Shown here one piece after another: positions 45,039 through 57,017 of a stretch of DNA of 64,000 nt. The translations under genes were made by a program, and so were the position numbers. The stretch's first letter is position 1. Each line of letters starts with the position of its first letter. Origin of the DNA: Odiellus spinosus (taxonomy: Eukaryota; Arthropoda; Arachnida; Opiliones; Phalangiidae); NCBI GenBank assembly GCA_963920705.1, contig OY987239.1:8496504-8560503 (forward strand). The letters are read 5' to 3'. The notes below the pieces were generated by a model that saw only the letters and a list, made by a program, of their open reading frames with translations, had not been told where the DNA came from and did no database searches.

Positions 45039-48000
45039 ATGACTGCCGGAGCCCATCACAATGAGAAAGATGAAACTGATAAAAGTGGCAGCAGTCAAGA
45101 AGGACATCTGCGACAGGAGGAGACTGCAGAGCGCAAGGACAAGAAAAATAGTGGTACGTATAAGTTTTAGTTACACTCAGAATGGAGTGATATTCTTTAT
45201 TCGCTCGATTATTTGTACACATGCTGGATAAGATGGGGAATCTCAAATGGGATAAAAAGGTCATTGGATTTAGGATTAATGAGCCTAAAAGGTCAGGGAA
45301 AAATAGAGATCAAGAAAATGTATAGGCTGACATTTATTTTAAACTGAAGATATTCGCCTAAAGATTCAGTTTGAGATAACTATCAAACATGTTCCTCTAT
45401 CTTTTCAATCTTTTTTAATTAAATTTAATTATTTATTGGGTAAGTCTTTCGGATGTCTTAAGTAGTCTTAAGAGGTCTTGGGGAAGTCTTTCGGGTGTCT
45501 TATGTAGTCTTAAGAGGTATTGGGTAAGTCTTTCGGGTGTCTTAAGTAGTCTTAAGAGGTCTTGGAGAAGTCTCTCGTTATGTCAAGAAAACTTGTGCGA
45601 GTCTTAAAGACTTCCCCAAGACTTTTGTAGTGTTCTTGAGGACCTCTTCAGAGCAGACTAACTTTTTTCGGTAAGGGTGGCTACGAGTATTTTGTTACTT
45701 TCTCATGTTAATGAGGAAAAGAGCTTGATCAAAAGCAATCAAGCAAAAATCAAGTTTTTAAGTATCTATATTCTTTGCAAAATAGGTTCAAAAGCAAAGC
45801 CAAACTGTGATATGAACGCGTGGGAAGATAAGAAACGTAACAACTCAGACCTCTCTAGTGGCGAAACTTTCCCAATGCTGCCGTCAAATTCAGTTTCGGA
45901 AATTCCAATGAGAGGTGGTATTGTCCGCAGTCACTTTCCTTACCACACCAACGCCTTGTGTGGATTGCCTTCGACTCACACTGTGCCCTCCACGCGAGTC
46001 AGTTGCGACGACCATTCGCTACTATCTTCTTCCAGTTCGCTAAGGCAATCTTGCTACCCTTACTGTTCCGCCAGAAATGTCAATAGTCGTTGGATGTCTT
46101 TTAGAGGTAATTATTATTGTTGGAAGTAGGACTTGGTGTTTGGAAAATATTTTACCATTTGATAAGGTGGTGCAAAAGATAAAAAATTAATATAAGAGAT
46201 AATAATCTTAATTCAGTTTTGATAAAACAGTATGGTTAATTGTAAATAATTGAAAAATTAGAGATAATTGATAATTTTCACCAAATGTTTTTTGTATGGA
46301 CAAAACTTAATTAGCTTTTTTATTCACACAAAGGCAGCTCAGTTCCGCCTGGCATCGAAGACTTTCAAAGCAGCGCATCATCTACAACACCAAAAGTCAG
46401 TGGCTGTTCGGTTTTACTTGATAAGTCAATTGATCTCATTGAACTAACCAACGAAGATGATCTAGTTTCGCCCAGTGAACCATGCGACTGCTCCGATAAA
46501 CAGTTAAAAAAATGGCGTTTTTCGCAGAACAAGTGCAAAAGTCTCGATTGCGCTAATAAATATCTTCCAAGTGTATCTTGTCTCTCTAATGTCGCTGAGA
46601 ATTTACCGAAATCGCGAATATGCTATAGTTCAGACGGATTTGAGTGTAATCAAGCCTCGCGCAGTTCCGTAGACTGTGATAATAGTCTAATTCCAGATTA
46701 TATGACATCCAATCTTGCTAACGAGGCAAGTGGTGGATTTAACCGTGCAAACTTTGATGAAGAATTTCGTCTACGTAGTCTGAGTTTAACTCCGACTGTA
46801 AATTTGGCGATATTTGAAACGGAATCATATTCTAGCGACGATGATAATAATGGACTAAATAGAAGCGATTCCATCAACTGTGATTTTGACAACGTCTTTT
46901 CTAGTTCGAACAGTTGTTTAAATAATTTAGATAATTCGCAATTAGGCGTGCAAACCGTTTCGGCGCCTTTGCTCAATCGAACTATTCCGTGTTCGCCATC
47001 GGCCGCTCAATTGAGTCTAGCGAGTAGCATGACCGACGGAGGAGCACCCATCTGCAAGATCTGTCACATGACATCGAAAGACGGGGATCCCTTGATTTCG
47101 CCTTGTCGTTGTTCAGGAACTATGCAGTATATTCATTGCGGATGCTTGATGGTGAGTTCATTTTGCAAAGTTTATTGGTTATTTCTTGTTATATATCAAA
47201 AAGAACCCATTGATTACCCAAGAATGTGTCAGTAAAAATAGGGCCACAGTGCCAAGATCTCAGCCCCTCCCTTATTTCTCTATTCACTCTTAGTTACTCC
47301 CTATACGAAATATAGTTTTCGTGTTACATTTTAGAGCAAAATAGACCTGTGGGCTGTGATTGAAAGCTATATGGGCAAAGTCCCAATCACGGAGTATATG
47401 ACACTGATGGGCGGATTTAGTTGTAATGGTTCCATTTATTCTGGTCTCAATATTTTACAATATTCTACACCTTTTAGAGCTAAAACTCTCCTCACAATAG
47501 CAATTTAATACACTGACTTTACTGCGTATAAATTGTTTCATCTCACTAAAAATTTAAGTTAAAAAGTTTTGTTGAATCATGTAGTATAACAAAACAAAAA
47601 TATATGCTACAAATATTTTTGTATTTTTTTTTTTTTTTTTTTTTTTTCGCCTGCACAATGCGAGTGAGCCTTGCGGGTTTCAAGAGGTTAAATGAGCTGG
47701 GCAATTGGCTAGTCAAGAGGAGAGTAAAGTCAGCTGTTAATCCGTTATAATGCAATTTTGCGCTTGGAGGTGGGGGGGGGGGGGAAATATGCACCCTCTA
47801 ATTTGAAAATCAAACTCAAACCAAGAATTTCCATACTGAAAAAAATTAGTCTTAAGAGGTCTTGGGGAAGTCTTTCTGGTGTCTTATATAGTCTTAAGAG
47901 GTCTTATGGAGGTCTTTCATTGTGTCAAGAAGTCTTGGAAAAGTCGTAAAGATTTCCCCAAGACTTTCGTAGTGTTCTTGAGGACCTCTTCAAATCAGAC

Positions 48001-49690
48001 TAACTTTTTTGGGTAAGGGATTAATTCTGCCTAGTGCAGGTAAGAACTTCCCATAACAGTTCTAGATATGTTTCCCTGGGCCAGTGCCCACTTGGTCATG
48101 ATGACATCAAGGAAAGATAAGATCCTATGTATTATTGATACAATAGTGTAAATTTTAATTTAATAACCCACTTCATAAACTTTTTCTTGTAAATTATTTT
48201 TATAACCTATTAATGTAGATGAATTCATTATATTCTCTTGATATATATATATTTTTTTTCTTTTAGCACTGGTTGGAAATTTCCAGCAAAAAATCACGAA
48301 AGCCACCGAGCTGCGAATTATGTCAATATCAGTATCATTGGCACAAAAAGTTTAAGGTTAGTTATTTTTACAGTAAATATAAAGTTTAGGCCCAATTATG
48401 TCCAATAGGAACCGCACTAATTAGGCCAAGGACTTTTTTTTTTTATTTTTTGCACAAAGGCCTTGCCTTCGCAACTTTTAACACAAGTTATTAGTGACTT
48501 GTTCTGGTAAAAGTTCTGTTCCATTAAAGAGACCAGGAAGTGCCTAATTCTTCTTAATTTACTCCTCGTCAATTGAAACAATCTCCAAATTTCAAAACAA
48601 TTCAATGACGAATCAGAATTAAAACCTAGTTTCCAGCCAATTAAAGATTCTCGAGCTCCATCAGAGTGTAACCAAAATTAACGCAAAAATTGCGTGCGTA
48701 CAACAAATAGTTATGGATTAGGCTTATCATAAAATAACCAGATAGAGCGTAAAAGGTAATTAATTCATTATTACATCTAAAATAATATCGTTTTCACTTT
48801 GATAACTCATTTTATTATAGTTCTTATTTATTTAAATATCTAGAAATTAACGGATTTCAGGTTAACTTATTTTGCTCACGTGATAAACTCTGTTCTCTGA
48901 TTGGCTATTGAATTGCTTTTCAAAATGTCAAAAACTACCTTTATTTGTAAATCAGTTTTGAATGTTTCACGAAGTACCCTTACCAAAAAAAGTTATCAAG
49001 AGGTGTTGGGGAAGTTTTTTGGGTGTCTTACGTAGTCTTGGGGAAGTCTTAAAGACTTCCCCAAGACTTTAGTAGTGTTCTTGGGGACCTCTTTAAATTA
49101 GTGAAACTTTTTTCAGGAAGGGTAGGTCAATTTATTACCAAAAGTGATGTTTTCTCCATTTCTCGAAATTCTTGAACCCATGTTCCCTGGTCCCTTTAAA
49201 AAACACTAAATTAGGTTAAATTATATATTTTCTCGTATGTAGCATTCTAATTTCGCATCCGTATTTGCTTTTTGTATAACTATATTCCAGGGATCCTTGA
49301 TTGGGTATACATAAAACTTTTGATTTACTCACGATATTAATTTAGGTTCGTCACTGGCAATTTCCTCACTGTTCGAGACGTGACAAAGTTCTTCACGTAT
49401 TATTTTTCATTTCGGTTATGATCATGATCGGTTGCGCTACAATCACGATCATGTGTTTCAAACAAGACAAAGGCACCAAAGTTGACCCAGATCGCACGGA
49501 ACTGACAGATTCTGAAATTGTGACTCTAGTGTGTGGTGTTCTCTTCTTTTTAGCTTTTTTCGTGGCCATGTATGTTGAAGTAAAAGCGCGAAATACGATA
49601 TATAAGCTCTTGGTGCGCTTTGTGTACTTAAATCAACAATGGTACATTGATGAGTACGAGAAAAAAGAGAGTGCTCCCGTATCCGTTTGA
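45039..49690 (+). CDS. MARCH-type RING-CH membrane E3 ubiquitin ligase, five coding exons
   Basis: Exons 45039-45153, 45786-46106, 46334-47151, 48267-48356 and 49346-49690; all GT-AG, phases consistent, 562 aa. Residues 1-420 are hydrophilic and Ser/Asn-rich with no domain I recognise. The RING-CH finger spans the exon 3/4 junction: CKIC, CRC, then HCGC and CELC give the C4HC3 zinc ligands, with the typical HWL after the histidine-cysteine loop. Exon 5 encodes two membrane helices (VLHVLFFISVMIMIGCATIT; VTLVCGVLFFLAFFVAMYV) and a cytosolic tail with NQQWYIDEYEKK. This is the MARCHF topology: both ends in the cytosol, ubiquitylating membrane proteins for endocytosis or degradation. The NQQW tail recalls MARCHF4/9/11 while a long N-terminus also occurs in some MARCHF1/8 forms; I leave the subgroup open. 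The start is the first in-frame ATG of exon 1, followed by HNEKDETDKSG; further upstream coding exons cannot be excluded. Confidence 0.88.
45437..45677 (+). mobile_element. MITE, CCCTTACC family, left-truncated, three 42-bp units
   Basis: Three head-to-tail 42-bp units (AAGTCTTTCGGGTGTCTTAT...AGAGGTCTTGG) precede the common right arm, which ends CTTTTTTCGGTAAGGG. The left terminus is missing. It lies in MARCH intron 1, about 110 bp before the exon 2 acceptor. Confidence 0.9.
47831..48019 (+). mobile_element. MITE, CCCTTACC family, in MARCH intron 3
   Basis: Starts CCATACTGAAAAAAATTAGT, ends AACTTTTTTGGGTAAGGG. The left tip is degenerate. Just upstream lie a T-run (about 47625-47647) and a G10-ish run near 47772. 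Confidence 0.85.
48977..49122 (+). mobile_element. MITE, CCCTTACC family, complete (TSD TA)
   Basis: CCCTTACCAAAAAAAGTTAT to CTTTTTTCAGGAAGGG, flanked by TA on both sides. In MARCH intron 4. Confidence 0.9.
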
Positions 49691-50096
49691 ATGGACAGTT
49701 TATGACCGTGAAAAATTCATTTTGTAAATGCTTGGTAAGTGTATACTAGTGTAGATTTATCGGTGCGGCTAATTTGGGATGCGGTAATGAGACCATTCTT
49801 GTCAAATTTGATCCGTGAATAATGAAGTTGATGTAACAGTTTTTATTAGTTAATATTCAATTGATAGAAATATCATAGACACATTATTTTGTAATGAAGC
49901 GAATACAAGGTAAAAAAATGATGGGATGATTTTGACTCCAAGCTGTTACATTTAAGGGTTGCTGTAGTTGCCAAGGAGTATAACAGATTATCCAATGAAA
50001 CCGTCTTGGGATTTCCGGTCTCCTATTTGCAATTTTTAACCAATTCATTTTATTACATCACATTTGTTATTTTTGTAATTATTTAATTTTAAAAAC
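49691..50096. other. 3' flank of the MARCH gene
   Basis: No coding frame, no perfect AATAAA close to the stop that I can pick out, and no repeat structure recognised. Confidence 0.4.
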
Positions 50097-50100
50097 TTAA

Positions 50101-50499
50101 AGCAACTGGCGGCTCTAAGAGTATCTTATAAATTTCTATTTTTCTGCTCCATAATTAATTAACCTTACCAAAGGTAGAAGCGTAGAATAAGGGGTTTCAG
50201 CCTGGACACGCGACATTCAGCTATCTCTGCCTTCCACTGTAGTTTGTCATATTTTTTAAATAGTTGGGGATCTAGGTGGGGCAGTTCACGGTAGAGATAG
50301 TGGGAAGGAAGAGCCCACCACCTAAACGTACTAGTACCGCCTCTATCGGCAATAACAGTTACTAATGACGTAGAGAGCACGTCGAGTGGTCAGGGTGAAA
50401 CCGTTTCTTAGTCTATTGGCTCCTGCCTTTGACAAGGTATATTTGGCGTGCATCAGGGAATAGACTTTCACGCGAGCTCCTTCAGAGCCGCCAGTTGCT
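50101..50499. mobile_element. Complete 399-bp MITE with TTAA duplication (AGCAACTGGCGGCTCT ends)
   Basis: TTAA at 50097-50100 and 50500-50503. Termini AGCAACTGGCGGCTCT and AGAGCCGCCAGTTGCT are perfect inverted repeats; the interior is not a hairpin. A fragment of the same family is at 19226-19320. Confidence 0.92.
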
Positions 50500-50503
50500 T
50501 TAA

Positions 50504-52346
50504 ATTGACAGTCAAGAGCTGAAGGTTCCCAAAATCAATGCTCTTCAGCTGAAACCTCTGAAATTATCCACACATTTTATAGTTTGAGAAAATGGCTACA
50601 GTTGATCATATATTTCAATAACCGAGCAGCGTTTTTGGTTGCAAACCTTACCCAATACTTGCCAGATGGTGCTGAGGTTTTGGTTGACCAATTACTAAAA
50701 TTATTTGTCCATGGAGGAAGCCCATATCAGATTATGATAACTCTGCATGGGTAGTTTTTTAGGATTATTTGAGTGAACTCATAAAAATTATTAATTAATT
50801 GAAAAAAGGCCGAGTATGATTTTACTAATATAAAGAATAAAAACTTGAACGGTTTTAAAAAAAAAAAGCCTTACTACAAATTTTGCAAGGCTAACTTTGA
50901 CAAGAATGGTTTCATTTGAAAGCTCTCATTGAGTGCTTAACCTAATTGAATCTGTAACTGTAGTATATTCTTGGATCCTTGAAATTTCAGCGTATACAAA
51001 CTACGCTAACCATTATCTTCACAGTTAAGTTTTCGCCTAACTTTGCGCGTTACAGTTTCTTTAAGCGAAACATTTTCTTTATGTAATTGTATTTACTTGT
51101 GTTTAACGCTTCTAATTTTATAGTTAAAGGTCTCTTTATGAAAATTTTAAGCATTGCGTAAAAAGTATGACGGATGTAACCATGACGTTGCCTTCTCGCA
51201 AATATTTAATCATTAATATATCCTGTGTCTTAATGGGAAGATGCCAATATTTTAATTGAATGTTAGAGGTGTTTGGTGCGTTTGAAACTGATTGGCTTGA
51301 GATTATGGATTGAAATTAAGACTGATAGAAAATTACACTTTTATGAAAGGTTTTACAAAGTAAAACTTTGACATTAGTCTTGAACCTAAGACCATTAAAC
51401 CCCTGGACAAGAAAGGCATCGCTCTAAGGCCATCTACAGAGTGTCAAGCGAATTTACACCACCAAGTGGAGAAAATCCGCAATTTCAGACCCATTTCTCG
51501 TTTTCGGTGCTGACAATTTTTCCCTTTTCTAACCCTTCTTTAATCAAGTTTGAGAGGAGTTAACTACTATTGCTACCTACGAGGTATACTAGTGTGTACT
51601 TCCGTCGTAGCTTAGATCTTTCTCTGTCGTCTCTCGTTGGCACTAGCAATTTCAGTGCTTGCTTTGGTAGTTGGACGCAAAGTTAGCCCTCGTTCTAGTC
51701 ATAGGTCTTACAAGGCAACTCTTACAAGGACAAGCCTAGGCAAGCTTTAGCCTAGAGAGAAAAAGCTCTGCAGATCAGAGGACATATTTCGGATGCTTTT
51801 TAGGGCTGGAATTTTTTTTTTTTTTACAAACTGTACAACCTTGTTATCTGCTTTCTTGTCCATATGTTTAATGGTCTTAGCTTGAACATGGTGCATACCT
51901 AGATCAAAGTCCACTGCAGGGGGGAGTTGATGATTTAGAGCCCGATTTAATGTACCTATAGTCCAATAATACCATAGAAACAGTACGCACCACACACCTC
52001 TTATTATCATCCAAGAGACGTCGCGAACACGGGAAAAAAAAAATCTAAGTCAATTTAATTAACTAAAAACAGCATTTTTTCTTTTTGAGTTTTTAAATCA
52101 ATTGCATAGCCAGTCAGTGAGACTAAATAATATAAAGGTGTTAAAACATTTTGCAATTTAAAAATGATTTTGTACTTATAAATATAGAAATACGTAAGTA
52201 ATGCAAGACCATGTAAGAATGTTTGCCACCTTTATTGCAATCAGATGCGAATGTTTATCACCCTGTCCTCTGTCTCGTTGGATTTTGTCCCTGGTTAGTG
52301 GTATACCTAAACAGGCCTAAAGTTAAGAGAATTTTCTCTAAAGAAC
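50504..52346. other. Gene-free spacer
   Basis: No supported coding frame on either strand and no delimited repeat. A-runs occur near 50857 and T-runs near 51812. Confidence 0.4.
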
Positions 52347-52353
52347 ACGTAGT

Positions 52354-52633
52354 CAAGGAGGATCAGAGAAGGAGAGGAAATGTGGGGACGGCGCGGATCC
52401 TACTGCGTCGGCCTAAACTCCCACTCTGGGAGAACGGGGGTAGAGACGTTTCGTGGTAAAATGTTGTCGCGTGGGTAAAACGAATCCTTTATGAGACGCG
52501 CTAGCTAGCGACCACGTGACAACAGTTTACCTCGAGAATTTCCTATCCCCCTTTCCACCCGAGTGGGAGGTTGGCTCTTCTCTCTCTAACTCAACGCAGC
52601 CCCACATTTCCTCTCCTTCTCTGATCCTCCTTG
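52354..52633 (-). mobile_element. Complete 280-bp MITE with 7-bp target duplication ACGTAGT
   Basis: Ends CAAGGAGGATCAGAGAAGGA and TCCTTCTCTGATCCTCCTTG; ACGTAGT on both sides (52347-52353, 52634-52640). Its reverse complement aligns along its whole length with 16971-17262, including GCTGCGTTGAGTTAGAGAG and CCTCCCACTCGGGTGGAAAG. Confidence 0.95.
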
Positions 52634-52640
52634 ACGTAGT

Positions 52641-54789
52641 TTTGTATGTTACATTCCCTCTAAAACCGGTGCGAAGAGTTTTTTCAATAACCAAGTTTGC
52701 TTTGAGCTATTTAAATAAAAGAATGTGGCAAAGCAGTTTTCAATACTATGGAACTTATGGTCTTGCTTTACTTACAATAGAAGTTATTGTTGTCAAATCA
52801 TGCAAAAATAGGCCATTCATAGGGTTACTGACAATTGCCTGTCAATTACGCTATGGACTATGTAGCACAAACAGGTGGGTTGAACTTAAGTAAGCCCTCT
52901 TGAATATTATTATTCCAGGCATTGCTTGGTCTACTAAAATATATTTCCAGTTCAATCTTGTATCTTTTGGTCATTTTTTGACAGGAGTGATTCTAAACAA
53001 AGAACTTTTGTCAAATGATTCATAGGCCTAAATGAAACCACTAGTAAAATGTTTTTTCTTAGGTCACTACAAGCTACATTAAAACCTAGGAGGATATAGG
53101 GGTTAAGGAGAGTTGAACTGCCCGTTCTTAAATCTCAAGTTTCGGGCAGGGTGAGACACTCACGCCAATCTAGTTGCCTTGGCTATGCGCATCGTGTGAT
53201 CACGAATTCTCAACTCTTACTAATAGACAACGAGTTGATGACCCGTGCTAAACTAGTTGCGCTTAAATGTACTACTGAATTAAGGGAAAATGGAGGGGGG
53301 GGGAAGCTAGTAGCTAGCGGCTGGAAAGTGGTAATCGTGTTTCAATGCGAAAACAGGCAGGCCAACTCTCCTTCACCCCTATATTCTCCTAGCTAAAGCT
53401 ACTCTTTGGTCACTAAATCAACTTATTTTCCAATAAATTCTGAGGAGTGGTAATAAGTTTTAAACAGTCTCTTTACTTTTAGTCAAGGTAAGAAGTTGAG
53501 AATTAATAATTCTACAATTTAGCTGTCGTCTGTCTCTGTAAAAAGACTGCCACTATTTGAATAGTTTCGAACTGCCCCAGGTTTATTTATTCAGGTTGGG
53601 AGATGAATGGGGGAATATCTATTTGTGGTTTATTATTGTCATTAATTGGTTCCTATTTTCGAAGTTTCGGTTATTATTTTCACCTAATTCAGCTTGAAAA
53701 GGTGTATAATTTGAATTATTTTAAAGCCTTTTTCGGTGGAGCCCTGCAAGTAAAAGTAGACACGCAACCTGACTCGATTCAGGCCTTGTCAAATTGATCT
53801 CTAATTTAATTTTTAAAACCAACGCTTACGTAATTTCTCGTGATTAAGTTCGCGAGTTTCTAACTTTGGTCCCCTAGTCTGAAAGATATCAAACTTATGT
53901 TAAAACCACTCTCAGATGAAGGAAAAAAACACGGAAGAATTAGCTTGGGAAAAAAAAACCTCGCCTAATCCCCACTACTCTAACATTCTTATTGCCAATG
54001 AAATATTTTGTGTGGTTTCATTTATGAAATTAAACTGTGGTTAACCAGCCTAAAATAACATTTGCTTAGAAAATAATCTAGGCATATTTCAACTAAATTT
54101 TTTGTATGTCTACAAACTAGACATTTCAATTAACGCGTCAGTAACCCTATTGAATGTACGAGAAAGTAAATGCAATATGTCAGAAGGCGTGGTTTTTGTA
54201 CGATTCAATAAGTGTATCCACGATATAAAATTTGTTGGTACTTAATTATAATTCATAAAATAAGGAGATAATATCTTAATGCAAAAAAAAACTGTATGGT
54301 AAACAAAATTTATCATTTTTTATACTGGTTGATAAAATGTGCCGACCACTTTTTGTCAAAATTATTAATAAAAAAAAAGGGAAAATGTTTTAAAATATAA
54401 TTTTTATGGTTTCAGATACGGTACTTATATCATAATCACGTTAGGGATTCTTTCTACAATCCTATAATTTTGATTTAGTATGATATAATTTCCAATTTTT
54501 AAAGTAGACATGCCACCTGACTTGATTCCGGGACAGTCAAATTGATATAAGGATGTAAGGTGTTCTGCTCATACACCGAGTCTCGCCAGTCATATGATGA
54601 AGATGTGTTGCTACTCCTTTCCACTTCGTACTAGGATGCTGTCCTATCTTGACTTGATGTTAAAGGAAGACTGAAGAAGATGCGGTAATTTGATTAGTTA
54701 AAATACTTGAACTGCGAAAAAACTGTATTTTAAATTTCGAACTTGCAGGTCAACCAACATTTTTAATGCTCTGAAAAAAGGGGAGGCGA
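52641..54789. other. Gene-free spacer with element ends
   Basis: Isolated ends of the CCTGACTCGATTC-type element at about 53755-53815 and 54505-54560. Nothing that looks coding. Confidence 0.45.
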
Positions 54790-54908
54790 CGCTTGCCGAA
54801 AAGGTTAGGCATAAGAGAAGCCTTTCAGGTGTCATATAAAGTCTTTATGATGTCTTTGTAGTGTTCTATAGGATCTCTTCAGATCAGACGAACTGTTTTC
54901 CGTAAGGG
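54790..54908 (+). mobile_element. MITE, CCCTTACC family, diverged but complete (TSD GA)
   Basis: CGCTTGCCGAAAAGGTTAGG to CGAACTGTTTTCCGTAAGGG with GA on both sides; 119 bp. Confidence 0.85.
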
Positions 54909-55325
54909 GAGCCAAGCCAATCTAATCTCGTCTTTATATTCCACTATTATATATACAAGCGGCAAGTCCTCAAAAGGTGGCGCCACATTTACCACAAAAA
55001 TCGATATCAATTGAAGCAAAAGTATTCGGAGACTGAGGCGCCATCTAACATAAAACAAGACTTTACCTACATGGAACATGGTGGAAAATTTCAAAAAGTC
55101 AGGGGTGGAGGGTAAACCCTGACTTTAAACCTTAATATTTGAATAATTAAGCGGAGTAAAAAATATTTGAGTGAAGGAAGACATTTTTATTACTGTTCTA
55201 TGAACAATAGGGCTTCCGATTTTTCCTTCAGTCATCTTTAAACTTCTGCTAATTGCCTAGTCTTTTAAACTAGTAACATAAGTTCATAACTTATGTTCTA
55301 CAAGTATGTCACTTCTATTGTTTTT

Positions 55326-55486
55326 CCCTATCCCAAAAAAATTAGTGTTATCTGAAGAGGTCCTCAAGAACGCTACACAAGTCTTGGGGAGGTCTTTAAG
55401 ACTTCTTTACATAATGAAAGACTTCCCCAAGACCTCTTAAGACTACATAAGACACCCGAAAGACTTCCCCAAGACCTCTTAAAACT
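55326..55486 (-). mobile_element. MITE, CCCTTACC family, right end replaced
   Basis: CCCTATCCCAAAAAAATTAG at the left; after CCAAGACCTCTTAAAAC the right terminus is replaced directly by the hAT-like fragment that follows. Confidence 0.85.
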
Positions 55487-55489
55487 TAT

Positions 55490-55795
55490 AGGAAAATAAT
55501 TAATTAAAAGTAGGAACCATGTTTATTATTGCATCACAACTCTCGCCACCGGTTTAAATATGATCCAATTACTTAAATAGTATGGAATTTTACAGACTAA
55601 TTTAACTAGAAAATGTACAGTTAACCTAAAATAATCTTATACAGCCACAGCTGACAGTATGATTTAGAACTTTACCCATAACTAGAGATTTTGAGTAGAA
55701 ATATAGGAGATTATAGGAATTGCCATTAAATTGTAGGAGAAAATAGGAAGGAGGTGAAAATATAGGAAATATAAGAAAAGTGGTCACCGTGCATG
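55490..55795 (-). mobile_element. Inverted fragment of the CAGGGTGACCAC element
   Basis: Reverse complement of the left two-thirds of 34669-35110: AAAGTAGGAACCATGTTTAT, then TTGCATCACAACTCTCGCCA, ending AAGTGGTCACC. The other terminus is lost at the junction with the preceding MITE. Confidence 0.88.
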
Positions 55796-57017
55796 AATCT
55801 AGAAAATCTATATAGGATTGAAGTACTCAAATCCAAAAGTACGTAAAGTAAAACCATCAAACTACCAATTTTAATAGTTAAGCATCTCTAAATTTTAAGG
55901 CCAGGCCACATCTAGTCTCTAGTTGGCTGGGTAGTTATATCCTTTTTTCTAGAAATGTTTAGGCTTTCGTTGATTATCTGATTGCCTATACAAGCCTACA
56001 TAGTTATTTTGACTAGCTCTAAATAGGAAAATTAGCTAATTGACATACTTATAGAAGTTAAGTTTTAGCTTATGGTAGTAGCCCATATATACTGAAATTT
56101 TCCCCTTTAAAATGCTCTTCCTATGCAGACAGGCTAGCTTTGACTGTACAATTTGCTATGGTCATAATCGTCTACTAGGCGACTTTAAAGGGGATTTAAA
56201 AATCGCATATAGTCCCTTTAAAGGTCCTATCTGCTCTGAAATTCACCCCTTAAAATGCTCATCCGTTCTTCACTCAGCTTAGCTTTGACTGTACAATTTA
56301 TGTACAACATTGTCTGCTAAGCTAGAAAAAAGGCGACTTTAAAGGAGATTTTAAAGCTGTAATTAGTCCCTTTAAAGAGTTTAAAGCCGCCAATAAAAAT
56401 AAAGAGTCGTGACCGTGTCAGGAACGGAAATAAGCGCAGGACACTGTTCGATAAATTTTCCAAATGTCCCATAAAATCTCAATTTTCAGAGGGGCTACTG
56501 GACATTTGTCCAATAAGAATAACCATGCGGGAAATGTTGGGTTTTGGACCTTTGTTGGATGGAGCGGCAGGGGCGTGTGACGGTGTCTCATAAGGGCGGA
56601 GCAAATCATGGTATGGCAAGAATTTGAAAGGCTGTAAGTCCCCTGCCTTTTTCAGTCTCGGGAGCCGCACGAGCTTACCTTGTTACCCCACTTAAGAAGC
56701 CGTAGACCAGGGGGTCGGAAATTCTTAGATATTTAATAGTTTTGTCATTTAAAATTTGTAACAGTGGACTGTAAAGTTAACCAAAATTTTGATTTCATAA
56801 TGTTACCAAAACCAAAACTCACTAATTATATACAGTCCGAATTTAATTTTTACTAAAAGCTGTCTGCTACTTCGTCTGTTTCTAAATAAGGTTAGATTTG
56901 TTATACACGTGGTTTGGTTAGGGCAATTTTGGGACTGGTTGTTATTGTCAAACGATTCATTAATTTTAAACCTTACTTTTATTTACCAAATATGAATTTT
57001 GTCGATATTATTTAGGT
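55796..57017. other. Spacer upstream of WDR36
   Basis: Two head-to-tail copies of a dispersed repeat at about 56085-56390 (TTTGACTGTACAATTT, GTCTGCTAAGCTAG, GGCGACTTTAAAGG). No coding frame. The promoter of WDR36 should lie here, but I see no diagnostic motif. Confidence 0.45.
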
